DNA of 33,456 nt from Gammaproteobacteria bacterium (GTDB lineage: Bacteria; Pseudomonadota; Gammaproteobacteria; Steroidobacterales; Steroidobacteraceae), in contig VGVB01000033.1 in NCBI GenBank assembly GCA_016882265.1, positions 1-33,456 of the forward strand, written 5' to 3'. The notes under the pieces are model-generated. The model had not been told where the DNA came from and did not search any database. It saw only the letters and a program-made list of their open reading frames with translations. Numbering within the stretch: the first letter of the stretch is position 1; each line of letters opens with the position of its first letter. The position numbers were made by a program, and so were the translations under genes. Of this stretch, positions 19,792 to 31,048 are shown one piece after another.

Positions 19792-20679
19792 TTATAGCCA
19801 GTACACGAACACGAACAGGCCGAGCCAGACCACGTCGACGAAGTGCCAGTACCAGGCGACGGCCTCGAAGGCAAAGTGCTGGCGCGGCGTGAAGTGGCCC
19901 TTGAGACAGCGCAGCCAGATCACGACCAGCATGATCGCGCCGATCAGCACGTGCAGGCCGTGGAATCCGGTCAGCAGGAAGAAGGTCGAGCCGTAGATGC
20001 CAGTGCCGGTCTGCAGGCCGAGCTCGTGCCACGCATGCCCATACTCGTACACCTGGATCGACAGGAACGAGAAGCCGAGCAGAAAGGTCAGCGCGAGGAA
20101 CAGTTTCAGCAGCGCGCGCTGGCCGGACTTCAGCGCATGGTGAGCGATGGTCACGGTCAGGCCGGAACTCAGCAGCAGCATCGTGTTCACGGCGGGCAGG
20201 CCGAAGGCCTTCATCACGTCGAAACTGCCGTCCGCGCGCGGACCGAGCGCAGCCGGGCCATTGGTCGGCCAGCCGGCCTCGAACTCCGGCCACAGCAGGC
20301 CGGCGAGCCCCTTGCTGCCTTCGCCGCCGAGCCACGGCACCGCGAACTGGCGCGTGTAGAACAGCGCGCCGAAAAACGCGGCGAAGAACATGACCTCGGA
20401 GAAGATGAACCACATCATTCCCATCCGGAACGAGCGATCCACCTGATCGTTGTACAACCCGGCCTGGTTCTCGCGGATCACCTGACCGAACCAGGCAAAG
20501 AACAGACCGGCGAGCAGCACGCCGCCGAGGCCGAGAATCCAGCCGCCGGCCGCCGCGCCGTTCAGCGTCGCGGCCGCGCCGGCCATCAGCACGAACAGCG
20601 AGGCTGAACCGTAGAACGGCAGGCGGCTGCCGTGCGGGAAGTAGTAGGCGGATCCGGGGCTGGGCTCGGCGTGTGACAT
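19792..20679 (-). CDS. coxC: Cytochrome c oxidase subunit III
   Basis: A 295-residue membrane protein with seven predicted helices. 'SFRMGMMWFIFSEVMFFAAFFGALFYTR' contains the conserved Glu of subunit III, and 'STFFLLTGFHGLHVLIGAIML' and 'WYWHFVDVVWLGLFVFVYW' are family hallmarks. Subunit III stabilises the oxidase core and its proton uptake. Of two in-frame ATGs, the one at 20679 is chosen because GGAGG lies nine bases upstream. It follows ctaG by five bases and is the last gene of the oxidase operon. Confidence 0.96.
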   Translation of the reverse strand: MSHAEPSPGSAYYFPHGSRLPFYGSASLFVLMAGAAATLNGAAAGGWILGLGGVLLAGLFFAWFGQVIRENQAGLYNDQVDRSFRMGMMWFIFSEVMFFAAFFGALFYTRQFAVPWLGGEGSKGLAGLLWPEFEAGWPTNGPAALGPRADGSFDVMKAFGLPAVNTMLLLSSGLTVTIAHHALKSGQRALLKLFLALTFLLGFSFLSIQVYEYGHAWHELGLQTGTGIYGSTFFLLTGFHGLHVLIGAIMLVVIWLRCLKGHFTPRQHFAFEAVAWYWHFVDVVWLGLFVFVYWL

Positions 20680-20684
20680 GGCGA

Positions 20685-21242
20685 TCATCCTCCGCCGCCG
20701 CTGGCGGGCGCGCGCGCGGCATCGTAGAAGGTGTAGGCAAGCGTCAGGCGGTCCACCCCGGCGGGCAGCTCGCGGTCGACCAGGAAGCGCACCGGCAGCT
20801 CGCGCTGTTCGCCGGCGGCGAACGACTGCGGCGCAAAGCAGAAGCACTCGGTCTTGCGGAAATGGCGCAGCGCCCTGGCCGGCGTGACCCCCGGCACGGC
20901 CACGGCCGTGGCCGCGTGCGGCGCCAGGTTGGTCGCGATGAAGTGTGCCTCGTACAACTGGCCGGGCTGGACCTCGAGCGCCGCGACCTGCGGCTGCAGC
21001 CGCCAGGCCATGTCGCTCGGCACGGAGGCTGTGAACTCGACGGTCACCGTGCGCGCGCGGTCGGGAGCGGCGGCCGCGGCGACCGCCGGGCCGCGCAGGC
21101 GCTCGCGCGAACCGAACCCGGTGACCTCGCAGAACACGTCGTAGAGCGGCACCAGCGCGAAGCCGAAGGCGAAGCTGGCGGCTGCCATCAGCAGCAGCCG
21201 GGCCACCAGGCCGCGATGCCGGCCGTGCTGCGGCGTGTTCAT
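20685..21242 (-). CDS. ctaG: Cytochrome c oxidase copper-insertion protein (Cox11)
   Basis: A 185-residue Cox11-type assembly factor that delivers CuB to subunit I. One N-terminal transmembrane helix (about 12-33) is followed by Cys38 and an immunoglobulin-like periplasmic domain with the copper-binding CFC (133-135) in '[12 protein letters not shown]'. '[14 protein letters not shown]' and 'NTA/NLAP' segments also match. The ATG overlaps the end of the small upstream gene (ATGA). It sits between coxA and coxC, as is usual in proteobacterial aa3 operons. Confidence 0.95.
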   Translation of the reverse strand: MNTPQHGRHRGLVARLLLMAAASFAFGFALVPLYDVFCEVTGFGSRERLRGPAVAAAAAPDRARTVTVEFTASVPSDMAWRLQPQVAALEVQPGQLYEAHFIATNLAPHAATAVAVPGVTPARALRHFRKTECFCFAPQSFAAGEQRELPVRFLVDRELPAGVDRLTLAYTFYDAARAPASGGGG

Positions 21243-21358
21243 GACCGGCCGCCGAGGCGCAGCGCGATGAAGCCGAAGTACAGGACCGCGGCCAGCAGGC
21301 CGAGTGCGAGCGCGAGCCGCAGGTTGCGCCGCTGCCGTGGATCAGCCGGCGTGCTCAT
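21239..21358 (-). CDS. Small cytochrome oxidase assembly protein
   Basis: A 39-residue protein with a charged N-terminus ([14 protein letters not shown]) and a single membrane helix ('[19 protein letters not shown]'). It resembles the short single-helix proteins annotated as cytochrome oxidase small assembly proteins between coxA and ctaG in beta- and gammaproteobacteria. It starts four bases after the coxA stop, and its stop overlaps the ctaG ATG. Its size makes it easy to miss. Confidence 0.7.
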   Translation of the reverse strand: MSTPADPRQRRNLRLALALGLLAAVLYFGFIALRLGGRS

Positions 21359-21362
21359 GCGT

Positions 21363-22943
21363 TCAGCGCAACTCGGGCGGGGTGGCGAAGGTGTGGTACG
21401 GAGGCGGCGACGGCACGGTCCACTCGAGGCCGTGGGCGCCGTCCCAGACCTGGGCGGTGGCGCGCTCGCCGCCGCGGGCGCAACGCCAGACCAGCCAGAC
21501 GAACAGCAGTTGCGCGAAGCCGAACACGAAGCTGCCGATCGTCGAGACTGCGTTCCAGTCGGCAAACGGCGTGGCGTAGTCCGGGATGCGCCGCGGCATG
21601 CCGGCGAGGCCGAGAAAGTGCTGCGGGAAGAACATCACGTTGACCGAGATCGCCGTCAGCCAGAAATGCCATTGGCCGAGCCGTACGCTGTACTGGTGGC
21701 CGGTCCACTTCGGCAGCCAGTAGTACACGCCGGCGATGATCGCGAACACCGCGCCGGGCACCAGCACGTAATGGAAGTGCGCGACGATGAAATAGGAATC
21801 GTGGTACTGCAGGTCGACCGGCGCGATCGCCATCATCAGGCCGGACAGGCCGCCGAGCGTGAACAGGAACAGGAAGGCCAGCGCGAACAGCATCGGCGGC
21901 TCGAAGCTGATCGAGCCGCGCCACAGCGTCGCGGTCCAGTTGAACACCTTTACGCCGGTCGGTACGGCGATCAGCATCGTGGCCATCATGAAGAACAACT
22001 GGCCGGCCACCGGCATGCCGACCGTGAACATGTGATGCGCCCAGACGATGAATGACAGGAACGCGATCGAGGCAATCGCGTATACCATCGAATCGTAGCC
22101 GAAGATCGGTTTGCGCGCGAAAGTCGGGATGATCTCGGAGACGATGCCGAAGGCCGGCAGGATCATGATGTAGACCTCGGGGTGGCCGAAGAACCAGAAC
22201 ACGTGCTGGTACAGCACCGGATCACCGCCGCCGGCCGGATTGAAGAAGCTGGTGGCGAGGAAGTAGTCGGTCAGCAGCATGGTCACGCTGCCGGCGAACA
22301 CCGGCATCACCGCGATCAGCAGGTAGGCGGTGATCAGCCAGGCCCAGCAGAACAGCGGCATCTTCAGCAGAGTCATGCCTGGCGTGCGCATGTTGAGCAC
22401 GGTGACGATCACATTGATCGCGCCCATGATCGACGAGGCGCCCATCAGGTGGATCGAGAAGATCGCGACCGGGAACGCGCTGCCCGACTGCAGCACCAGC
22501 GGCGGGTACAGGGTCCAGCCGGCGGCCGGCGCGCCGCCCGGCAGGAACAGCGTCGAGGTCAGCAGCACGGAGGCGAAAAACAGCAGCCAGAAGCTGAACA
22601 GATTGAGGCGCGGCAGGGCCATGTCGGCGGCCCCGATCTGCAGCGGGATCATCCAGTTGGCGAGTCCCACTGTTGCCGGCATCACCGCGCCGAACACCAT
22701 CAGCAGCGCGTGCACGGTCAGGATCTGGTTGTAGAAGCCGGGATTGACGAGCTGCAGGCCCGGCGCGTGCAGCTCGGCCCGGATCAGGAGCGCCATCGCG
22801 CCGCCGACCAGGAACATCACCAGCGCGAACACCAGGTACAGCGTGCCGATGTCCTTGTGGTTGGTCGACGTCAGCCAGCGGGTGAGTCCGCGCGCCGGCG
22901 CCGCGTGCCCGGCGTGATCCATTGCCACTGCTGCCTCGACCAT
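21363..22943 (-). CDS. coxA: Cytochrome c oxidase subunit I (aa3 type)
   Basis: A 526-residue haem-copper oxidase core with twelve helices. Low-spin haem a ligand His78 ('[11 protein letters not shown]'), CuB ligands in '[14 protein letters not shown]' and 'WAHHMFTVG', and the haem a3 His in '[11 protein letters not shown]' are present. The D-channel signature (Asn-Trp, then '[11 protein letters not shown]'), the Glu in 'GHPEVY' and the K-channel Lys in '[10 protein letters not shown]' mark an A1-type proton pump. The ATG at 22943 has GGAG eight bases upstream and lies five bases after the coxB stop. A second ATG at 22922 is less well supported. Confidence 0.97.
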   Translation of the reverse strand: MVEAAVAMDHAGHAAPARGLTRWLTSTNHKDIGTLYLVFALVMFLVGGAMALLIRAELHAPGLQLVNPGFYNQILTVHALLMVFGAVMPATVGLANWMIPLQIGAADMALPRLNLFSFWLLFFASVLLTSTLFLPGGAPAAGWTLYPPLVLQSGSAFPVAIFSIHLMGASSIMGAINVIVTVLNMRTPGMTLLKMPLFCWAWLITAYLLIAVMPVFAGSVTMLLTDYFLATSFFNPAGGGDPVLYQHVFWFFGHPEVYIMILPAFGIVSEIIPTFARKPIFGYDSMVYAIASIAFLSFIVWAHHMFTVGMPVAGQLFFMMATMLIAVPTGVKVFNWTATLWRGSISFEPPMLFALAFLFLFTLGGLSGLMMAIAPVDLQYHDSYFIVAHFHYVLVPGAVFAIIAGVYYWLPKWTGHQYSVRLGQWHFWLTAISVNVMFFPQHFLGLAGMPRRIPDYATPFADWNAVSTIGSFVFGFAQLLFVWLVWRCARGGERATAQVWDGAHGLEWTVPSPPPYHTFATPPELR

Positions 22944-22948
22944 GTTTG

Positions 22949-23773
22949 TTACTCCGGGCGGGCGAGGGTCGCCCGCTGCTGCTCGAGCCATGCCACGAAT
23001 TCGGCCGGCGATTTCGCGACGACGACGATCGGCATGAAGCCGTGGTCGGCACCGCACAGTTCGGCACACTGGCCGCGGTAGGTACCGGGCCGGTCGGCGT
23101 CGATGCGGAACCACATCTCGTTGATGAAGCCGGGAATCGCGTCGCGCTTCATGCCGAACTGCGGCACCCACCAGGCGTGGATCACATCGTTCGCGGTCAG
23201 CAGCAGCCGTACCTTGGTGCCGGTCGGGACGACCAGCGGGCGGTCCACGTCGAGCAGGTAGTTCTCGACCGTGGCCGGGTCGATGCCCGAGCCGGGCTGG
23301 CGCGCGAAGTCGCTGCTGCGTGCGAGCCGGCTGAAGAAGGCGACGTCGCGGCCCAGGTACTCGTAATGCCACTGCCACTGGTAGCCGGTGACCTTGATGG
23401 TCAGCTCGGAGCCGCTCATGTCCTCGATGTGCAGGATGCGCGCGACGGCCGGCACCGCCATGCCGACCAGGATCAGCACCGGGATCACCGTCCACACCAG
23501 TTCGAGGCGCGAGTCGTGCACGAGGCTGGTATCGGCGACTGCGCCCTGCGACTTGCGGAAGCGCAGCAGGGCGACGGTCATCGCACCGAACGTGACCACG
23601 GCGATGGTCGTGCAGATCGACAGCATCAGCATGTGCAGGCCGTAGATCTCTCGCGACAACTCGCTGACGCCGCGGGGCAGGTTGAGCAGTGACCAGTCCG
23701 CCGCGGCCGGGGTCGCGGCGAGGGCCGCCACGAGTGCCGCGATTGCGAACCGCGCGAGGTTTCGCCTGAGCAT
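22949..23773 (-). CDS. coxB: Cytochrome c oxidase subunit II
   Basis: A 274-residue protein with a signal peptide (cleavage near 'TPAAADW'), two transmembrane helices and a CuA cupredoxin domain. CuA ligands are His199, Cys236, Glu238, Cys240, His244 and Met247 ('[15 protein letters not shown]'); the aromatic patch 'YQWQWHYEY' receives electrons from cytochrome c. There is no C-terminal haem c domain, so a soluble or membrane cytochrome c must be the donor. It is the first gene of the oxidase operon. The 94-bp upstream gap to bioD shows no convincing promoter by eye. Confidence 0.97.
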   Translation of the reverse strand: MLRRNLARFAIAALVAALAATPAAADWSLLNLPRGVSELSREIYGLHMLMLSICTTIAVVTFGAMTVALLRFRKSQGAVADTSLVHDSRLELVWTVIPVLILVGMAVPAVARILHIEDMSGSELTIKVTGYQWQWHYEYLGRDVAFFSRLARSSDFARQPGSGIDPATVENYLLDVDRPLVVPTGTKVRLLLTANDVIHAWWVPQFGMKRDAIPGFINEMWFRIDADRPGTYRGQCAELCGADHGFMPIVVVAKSPAEFVAWLEQQRATLARPE

Positions 23774-23867
23774 GGTACCGACGCTCCTGCAGCCCGGGAT
23801 CCGGCACTGCGTGGAATTGGTCTAAGAACATCCTAAGTGATTCGGCCCGGATGCCGCAACACCGGCG

Positions 23868-24554
23868 CTAGCCGTCAGTGAGCGCCGCGGCGCCGGTCAG
23901 TGCGGCTGCGGTCGCGCTGATCGACGGCGCCGCCTGCCACGGCACGATTCCGAGGCACGGCGCTGGCAGCAGCGCCCGCAAGGTTGCAATGTTCTCCTCG
24001 CAATACGCGAACTGCGGGTCGATCCGGTTGCCGACCCAGCCGGCGAGTGCAAGACCGCGTGCGCGAGCAGCCTCCGCAGTCAGCAGCGCGTGGTTCAGGC
24101 AGCCGAGCCGCAGGCCGACGACGAGAATCACCTCGAGGCCGAGCAGGCGCGGCAGTTCAGCCAGCGAGCGCTGTTCATCGAGCGGTACCAGCAGGCCACC
24201 GGCGCCCTCGACCAGAACGACATCGGCGGCGGCGCGCAGCCGCGCGAGTGCTGCGGCGATGCGCGCGAAGTCAATGCGGACAGCGGCCGCGGCAGCAGCC
24301 AGATGCGGCGCGATCGGTGGCTCGAACAGATACGGGTTGACGACCGCGTATGGATGGCGGGCGCTGGACTCGGCCTGCAGCAGCAGCGCGTCGTCGTTGA
24401 CCGGGCCAGCCGGGCCGCGGCTCGCCCCGGCCGCGACCGGCTTCATGCCGGCGACCGTGTGTCCCGCTTCGCGCAGCCGCCGCAGCACGGCCGCCGTGAC
24501 CAGCGTCTTGCCGACGCCGGTGTCGGTGCCGGTGACGAAAAAATCGCGGCGCAC
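23868..24554 (-). CDS. bioD: Dethiobiotin synthetase
   Basis: A 228-residue ATP-dependent enzyme closing the ureido ring of dethiobiotin from diaminopelargonate and CO2. The P-loop is GTDTGVGKT (9-17). 'MKPVAAG' and 'VLVEGAGGLLVPLDEQRS' carry substrate and magnesium residues. It starts with GTG three bases after the HlyD-like gene, so it is at the end of the bio transcript and physically separated from the other bio genes by the exporter. Confidence 0.95.
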   Translation of the reverse strand: MRRDFFVTGTDTGVGKTLVTAAVLRRLREAGHTVAGMKPVAAGASRGPAGPVNDDALLLQAESSARHPYAVVNPYLFEPPIAPHLAAAAAAVRIDFARIAAALARLRAAADVVLVEGAGGLLVPLDEQRSLAELPRLLGLEVILVVGLRLGCLNHALLTAEAARARGLALAGWVGNRIDPQFAYCEENIATLRALLPAPCLGIVPWQAAPSISATAAALTGAAALTDG

Positions 24555-24557
24555 CGT

Positions 24558-25763
24558 TCAATCGTCCGCGCCGGCACGCAGCGCCACGCGCGCACCGTCT
24601 TCGAGTTCACGGTCCGGATGCAGGACGAGACGATCGCCTTCTTGCAGCCCGGCCTCGATCTCGATCCAGCCGTTACCCTGCAGGCCGCTGTGCACCGGCA
24701 CCAGCCGCGCCCGCCGGCCGTCGATGCGGAGCACGGCCATGCCGCCGTCGTTGCGGAATGCCGCACTGGCCGGGGCGCGCAGCACGGACTGCTTTTCGCG
24801 CAATACGAAGCGTGCATTGACGCGATAGGCCTCGCCGAGCGCCGACCATTCCGCGCGCGGGCTGGTGACTTCCACCAGCACCCAGACCCGCTGCTCCTCG
24901 ACGCCGAGAGCGGAGAACTTGGTGAAGCCGCCGGGCTCGATGCGACGCACGCGACCGGCGAGCGGCTGTGCCTCGCCCCAGCGCAGCAGCTCGACGCGCA
25001 TGCCCTCGCGCAGGCGCACGGCATCGGCCGACAGCACGTCCACCTCGACCTCGAGGCCGGCCGGGTCGCCGATTTCGATCAGCGGCTCGCCGGCCTGCAC
25101 CGGCCGTGCGCTTTCGAAATGCCGGCGCAGCACGACGCCGGCCACCGGCGCCGTCAGCTCGAGAGCCGCGCGCACGGTCGGGTCGCCGCTGCCGCGCTCG
25201 AGGACAGCCGCCGCGGCCGCGACCGCGTGTTGCGCAGTCGCCTCGCGAAAGCGTGCACTCGCTGCTTCGCGCGCGGCGCGCTCCGCCTCCGTGCCCATGC
25301 GCTCGGCGGCCTCGGCGGCAACGAGGCCGCGCTGGCGCAGCGTCTGCTGCCGCGCCGCTTCGGTGGCTGTCTGCGTGGCGCGTGCCTCGGCTGCCTGGCG
25401 GTCCTCACCTGCGGCGGCGAGCTGGGCCCGCGCCCCGGCGAGGCGCGCCTCGGCCTCGGCGCGGCTGCGCGAATCGAGTGTCGGTGCCGCGACCGGATCG
25501 AGTACGACCAGCACCTGGCCGGCCTCGACCCGATCGCCGGGCTCCAGTTCGAGGCGCCGGGCCAGGGCCGTGACCGGCGCGGCGACGACGAAGCGATCGC
25601 GCAGCCGCGTGCGCCCCTCGGCCTCGGTGGTCTCCTGCACCGGTCCGCGCCCGACCGTGCCGCTGTCCACGGGGAGAGCCGCCGGCCACAGCGCGATCGC
25701 GACCAGCGCCAGGACCACCAGCCCGGCGACCAGATAGCGCAGACGCCGCGGATCAGGATGCAT
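24558..25763 (-). CDS. HlyD-type periplasmic adaptor of an ABC exporter
   Basis: A 401-residue membrane-fusion protein. An N-terminal transmembrane helix (about 10-27) is followed by a lipoyl half-motif ('APVTALARRLELEPGDRVEAGQVLVVLDP'), a long Ala/Glu-rich coiled coil, the second lipoyl half ('LTAPVAGVVLRRHFESARPV') and beta-barrel domains. It would link the FtsX-type permease to the outer membrane or periplasm. The ATG at 25763 has GGAG seven bases upstream and follows the permease stop by 20 bases. Substrate unknown. Confidence 0.88.
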   Translation of the reverse strand: MHPDPRRLRYLVAGLVVLALVAIALWPAALPVDSGTVGRGPVQETTEAEGRTRLRDRFVVAAPVTALARRLELEPGDRVEAGQVLVVLDPVAAPTLDSRSRAEAEARLAGARAQLAAAGEDRQAAEARATQTATEAARQQTLRQRGLVAAEAAERMGTEAERAAREAASARFREATAQHAVAAAAAVLERGSGDPTVRAALELTAPVAGVVLRRHFESARPVQAGEPLIEIGDPAGLEVEVDVLSADAVRLREGMRVELLRWGEAQPLAGRVRRIEPGGFTKFSALGVEEQRVWVLVEVTSPRAEWSALGEAYRVNARFVLREKQSVLRAPASAAFRNDGGMAVLRIDGRRARLVPVHSGLQGNGWIEIEAGLQEGDRLVLHPDRELEDGARVALRAGADD

Positions 25764-25783
25764 GCGCGTTCTCCATGGCGAGC

Positions 25784-28137
25784 TCACTCCCGGATCTTCA
25801 GCACGGCCACCAGGTCCAGTCGATCGAGTCGGCGCCGCACCAGCAGCCCCGACACGGCGGTTGCCGCCAGCACGACCAGCCCGGCCAGCGCAAAGCTCGC
25901 TGGCGGCAGCACCAGCGGTACACGATACAGGTCCGAGACGAATCCCTGCACCAGCAGCCAGCACATCGCGGTGCCGAGCAGGAAGCCGGGCAGCAAGGCG
26001 AGGAAGGTGAGCGTGAACAGCTCGCCGATCAGCAGCGCGCGCACTTCGTGGCGCGTGTAGCCGAGTACGCGCAGGCTGGCCAGCTCGCGGCCGCGCTCGG
26101 CCAGCGTGATGCGCGAGGCGTTGTACACGACGCCGATGGCGATGCTGGCCGCCATCAGCGCCGAGATCAGCGTGAAGGTCAGGATGCTCTCGGCCATCGT
26201 GTCGCGGAAGCTCTGCACCATCGCCGCGCGGTCGGTGACCGCCGCGACCCGCGGGCGCTCGCGCAAAGCAGCGACCACGCCGGGGCGCGCGCCGGACTCG
26301 AGCGCCAGCCACGCGCCGGACAGCGCCGCGCCTTCGCCCAGCAGGCGGTTGACGTAATCACGGCGGGCGTAGGCGCTGACGCCGAGGTACTCGTGCACCG
26401 TGCCGGCGAGCGGTACGGCCAGCGTACGGCGGTGACCCTCGAGGAATTCGACTTCGAGCAGATCGCCGGGGCGGGCCGCAAGCAGTTCAGCCAGGTAGTC
26501 GGTCAGCAGCAGGCCAGCCGCCGGCAGCGCCGCCGGCTGCAGGCGGGTGTCGAGCACGCGCTTGAGATCGCCATCCTCGGGCAGTCCCTGCAGCGCGGTG
26601 CGATAACTGCGGTGGCCGTGCCGCAGGCGCACCGCCGCGCTGCGGAACGGTTCGACGCGGCGCACGCCGGGCAGCGCGGCCAGTTCCTGCGCCGCCCGCG
26701 ACGAGGTCGGCTCGGCGAAGGTGACCGCGAAGTCATCGCGCTGCGCGAAGCTGAACTGCACGTCGATCATTTCCTCGATCGCCCCGTGCTGGAAGCCGGA
26801 CATCACCAGGATGCCGATGCCGAGACCGATGCCGAGCACCGACAGCGCCGAGCGCAGCGGCCGCCGCTCGATGTTGCGCAGGACCATGCGCGCGGTCGGG
26901 TCGAGCAGCGCGCCGAGGCCGAAACGTTCGGTCAAGGTGTGGTGGAACACAGGCGGTGCCTCGGGACGCATGGCCTGCGCAGGCGGCATCGCGAAGGCCC
27001 GGCGCAGGGCGCCCACCGTGCCGAGCACGGCGGCCGCGAGGGCGAAGCCGAAGGCGAGCAGCACGACTTCCGGGCGCAACGACCAGTCGAGGAACGGAAA
27101 GCGGTAGAAATCCATGTACATCCGGGCCATGCCCCGCCCGAGCCACGCGCCGAGCGCGAGTCCCGGCAGCACGCCGCTGCTGACCATCAGCAGCACGAGC
27201 TGACCGTAGTGCAGTCCGACCTCCCAGCGGCTGTAGCCGAAGGCCTTGAGCACGGCGATCTGTTCACGCTGGGTGCTGATCAGGCGGCCGACGACGACGT
27301 TGAGCAGGAACGCGACGACGGTGAGATACACCGCCGTGAACAGCACGGTCATGACCCGGAGCTGCTTCAGCTCGGTGTCGAGGAAACGGTGCGACATCTG
27401 CAGGTCGCGCCCGTGCGCGCCGGTGGCGCCGTACGGCGCGAGCAGCACATCCAGTGCATCGATCACGTCGGCGGTGCGGGCCTCGCGGGTCAGCGTCAGC
27501 ACCAGGTCGTTGAACGCGCCATCCATGTCGAAGGCGGTCGCCACCGGCTCGCGCCGCATCCACAGCACACTGAAGCGGGCGAAGTCCGGGAACACGTCGC
27601 CGGGGCGGATCTGGTACACGAACTCCGGCGACAGGCCGATGCCGCTGACGCGCAGCCGCTGGCGCCGGCCATTCAGGATCGCGGTCAGCACGTCACCCGG
27701 GCGCAGTTCGTGGACCTCGGCGAAGGCCTCACCGACGACCACCTCATCGTCCGCGTCCGGCAGCGCCCCGGCGCGCAGGAACAGCCGGTTCAGTTCCGGC
27801 TCACCGGGAGCCGGCAGTGACACGATCTGACCGGTGATCGGCTCGTGGTAGCCGCCGAGCTCGAGGTTGACGAAGCCACTGACGCGTGGTGCGACCTCGC
27901 GCACGCCCGCAATCGCGCGCACCGCCTCGGTGAGCGGCAGCGGCGCGCGCTTGACCCGGGCGAAGACCTCGGCGAAGCGGTGTTCTGCGTAGTAGCGCGT
28001 GCGGGTGTCCGCCAGGCCGTCGTAGTTCGACAGCGCCATCACCAGCATGCCGATGCCGCCGACCATCACCAGCCCGATCGCCAGCACCTGGCCGCGCAAC
28101 TGGCGCAGTTCGCGCAGCAGTTTGCGCTGCAGCACGC

Positions 28138-28141
<4 letters not shown>
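25784..28141 (-). CDS. ABC exporter permease with two FtsX domains
   Basis: A 785-residue integral membrane protein. It has a first helix at about 15-37, a large periplasmic domain, an FtsX module near 265-390 ('[32 protein letters not shown]'), a second short helix and periplasmic domain, and a second FtsX module near 650-780 ('[27 protein letters not shown]'). This is the architecture of mechanotransmission-type exporters related to LolCE and MacB. Both FtsX modules keep the 'ReqiAvLralGys' coupling helix. It starts with GTG sharing bases with the ATPase stop (GTGA). Confidence 0.88.
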
Positions 28142-28875
<734 letters not shown>

Positions 28876-29732
28876 CCGCAAAGTCTACACGCCGGCCGCC
28901 GCCGGCGCTGGGCGCCCAGGCCTGGCCGAACACGACTTCGTAGCTGGCGGGCAGTAGTCCGTCGCGGCGGTACTGCTCGTAGGCGATTTCGACGGCGCGC
29001 AGGCGGCGCCGGCCGGTCAGACCACGCGGCCGGGCAGCGGTCGCGTTCTGGGCGCCGATCGCCTTCAGGTCGCGCATCAGTCCGCGCAGATCGGCGTAGG
29101 TCAGCGAGCAGCGCTCGACATCGAGCACCGGGTCGGCAAAGTCGCGGCGCAGCAGTTCATCGCCAAGCTCGTGCAGGTCCACGAAGGCGGAGACGTGCGC
29201 GTAGTCGTCGGCCGCACGCCAGGCCTCGCGCAGTTCGGTGAGTGTGCCGGGACCGAAGGTCGTGAACATCAGCAGCCCGCCCGGGCGCAGCACGCGCAGG
29301 CACTCCGCGAACACGGTGCCGGGTTCGTCGCACCACTGCAGCATCAGGTTCGAGAAGATCAGGTCGACGCTGGCGGTCGGCAGCGGTAGCGACCGGGCAT
29401 CGGCCTGCAGCAGCTCGCAGCCGGGCGCAGCGCCGCCGAGCCGGGCGGCCTCGCGCAGCATGCCGGGGGCACTGTCCACGGCGAGCACGCGCGCGGCCGG
29501 CCAGCGCGCGGCGAGGGCGCGCGCGGCGTGACCGGTGCCGCAGCCGAGGTCGGCGATCACCTGCGGAGTCAGACGGATCCAGTCGAGGCGAGCGAGCAGA
29601 AGCTCCCGCACCTGGCGCTGCAGCACGGCAGCTTCGTCGTAGCTGGTGCTGGCGCGGTCGAAGTCGCGGCGCACGGCGGCGGTGTCGAGATGAGCCGGGG
29701 CATGAGTCATGGCGTCCTGCCGGCGCCGTACC

Positions 29733-29821
29733 GGCGTCGTCCTTCGCGACCGGCCCCCGCCGGCGAGCGAATAGAGTTCTTCCTGAGCGAGCGGCGGGGG
29801 CCGGTCGCGAAGGACGACGCC
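29733..29821. repeat. Perfect 30-bp inverted repeat between bioF and bioC
   Basis: The 30-base arm at 29733-29762 (begins GGCGTCGTCCTTCGCGACCG) is exactly reverse-complementary to 29792-29821; the spacer is 29 bases. The 136-bp gap between bioF and bioC is otherwise empty. Such a long perfect stem is not a normal terminator and has no T-run. It looks like a mobile palindromic element (REP or MITE type). Transcribed, it would form a very stable hairpin inside the bio message. Confidence 0.75.
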
Positions 29822-29846
29822 AACTGGATCCGCCTCGTGTCGCCGC

Positions 29847-31016
29847 TCATGTCATCGGCTGCGGACCGCAGTCGGCGAGCGCCATGACCAGCGCATCGAC
29901 ATCGGCCTCGCGGTGCAGCGCGGAGAGCGTCACGCGCAGGCGCGAGGTGCCGGCCGGCACGGTCGGCGGGCGGATCGCGGCGACGAAGAAGCCACGCTCG
30001 AGCAGCGCCGCGCTGGCGTTGACCGCGGCGTCCGGCGCGCCGATCAGCACCGGCTGGATCGGAGTCGCCGATCCGACCAGACGCAGCCCGGCAGCCTGCG
30101 CCCGGGCGCGGAAGCGCTGCGCAAGGGCCAGCGCGCGTTCGCGCCGCCACGGCTCGGCGGCGGCCAGCGCGAGGGCGGTGCGGGTTGCGGCGACGATCGG
30201 CGGTGGCAGTGCGGTCGTATAGACATAGCTGCGCGCGCGCTGCACCAGCGATTCGATCAGCGGCGCCGGTCCGGCGACGAACGCGCCGAAGGTGCCGAAG
30301 GCCTTGCCGAAAGTGCCGACCAGCGCCGGCACTTCGGTCTGGCCGAGGGCGAAGTGCTCCAAGGTGCCGCGACCGCTGGCGCCGAGCACACCGAGACCGT
30401 GCGCATCGTCGACCGCCAGCAGTGCCCCGTGGCGAGCGCAGGCCGCGGCCAGCGCCGGCAGCGGCGCGACGTCGCCATCCATGCTGAACACGCCGTCGGT
30501 CAGCACCAGTGCCGCAGTGCCGGCGCGGGCGGCGAGGTGACGCTCGAGGGCCACCGCATCGGCATGGGCGTAGCGCTGCAGGCGCGCGCCGGCGAGCAAC
30601 GCCGCGTCGATCAGCGAGGCGTGATTGAGCCGGTCCTCGTGCACGCGCGTCCCGCGCCCGGCCAGTGCCGTCACCAGCCCGAGGTTGGCCTGATAGCCGG
30701 TCGAGAACACGAGCGTCCGTTCGCGGCCGGTCCACGCGGCGAGCTCGGCTTCGAGCGCGGCGTGCTCCGGCTGGTGCCCGCAGACCAGGTGCGAGGCGCG
30801 CGCGCCGACGCCGCTCGCGTTGGCCGCACGGCCGGCAGCCTCCGCGAGGCGCGGATCGCCGGCGAGGCCGAGGTAGTCGTTGCCGCAGAAGTCGAGACAG
30901 TCGCGCCCATCGACGCGGATCGCGGCCGAGTCCGGCGCGATGCGCTCGACCGTGCGACGCCGGCGCCGCAGGCCCGCGTCGTCGAGTGCCGCCAGCGCGG
31001 CGCTGAGCGCCGGCAT
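29847..31016 (-). CDS. bioF: 8-amino-7-oxononanoate synthase
   Basis: A 389-residue PLP-dependent alpha-oxoamine synthase that condenses pimeloyl-ACP with L-alanine. 'DFCGNDYLGLAGDPRL' and 'GVGARASHLVCGHQPEHAALE' open the fold. 'VDDAHGLGVLG' holds the Asp and His of the cofactor site, and Lys238 in 'GTFGKAFGTFG' is the Schiff-base lysine. The ATG at 31016 is chosen although its ribosome site is weak; a GTG nine codons upstream is also possible. It follows bioB by 32 bases. Confidence 0.94.
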   Translation of the reverse strand: MPALSAALAALDDAGLRRRRRTVERIAPDSAAIRVDGRDCLDFCGNDYLGLAGDPRLAEAAGRAANASGVGARASHLVCGHQPEHAALEAELAAWTGRERTLVFSTGYQANLGLVTALAGRGTRVHEDRLNHASLIDAALLAGARLQRYAHADAVALERHLAARAGTAALVLTDGVFSMDGDVAPLPALAAACARHGALLAVDDAHGLGVLGASGRGTLEHFALGQTEVPALVGTFGKAFGTFGAFVAGPAPLIESLVQRARSYVYTTALPPPIVAATRTALALAAAEPWRRERALALAQRFRARAQAAGLRLVGSATPIQPVLIGAPDAAVNASAALLERGFFVAAIRPPTVPAGTSRLRVTLSALHREADVDALVMALADCGPQPMT

Positions 31017-31048
31017 GGTCAGCGCGCCGGCCGCCGGAGACACGCGCG

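Noticed and set aside
25775..27820. 681-codon plus-strand open frame
   Set aside because: Antisense to the FtsX permease, with low-complexity shadow composition.
29707..30735. Possible bioH in the frame beside bioF
   Set aside because: The frame is a shadow of bioF; no alpha/beta-hydrolase GxSxG or catalytic triad is present.
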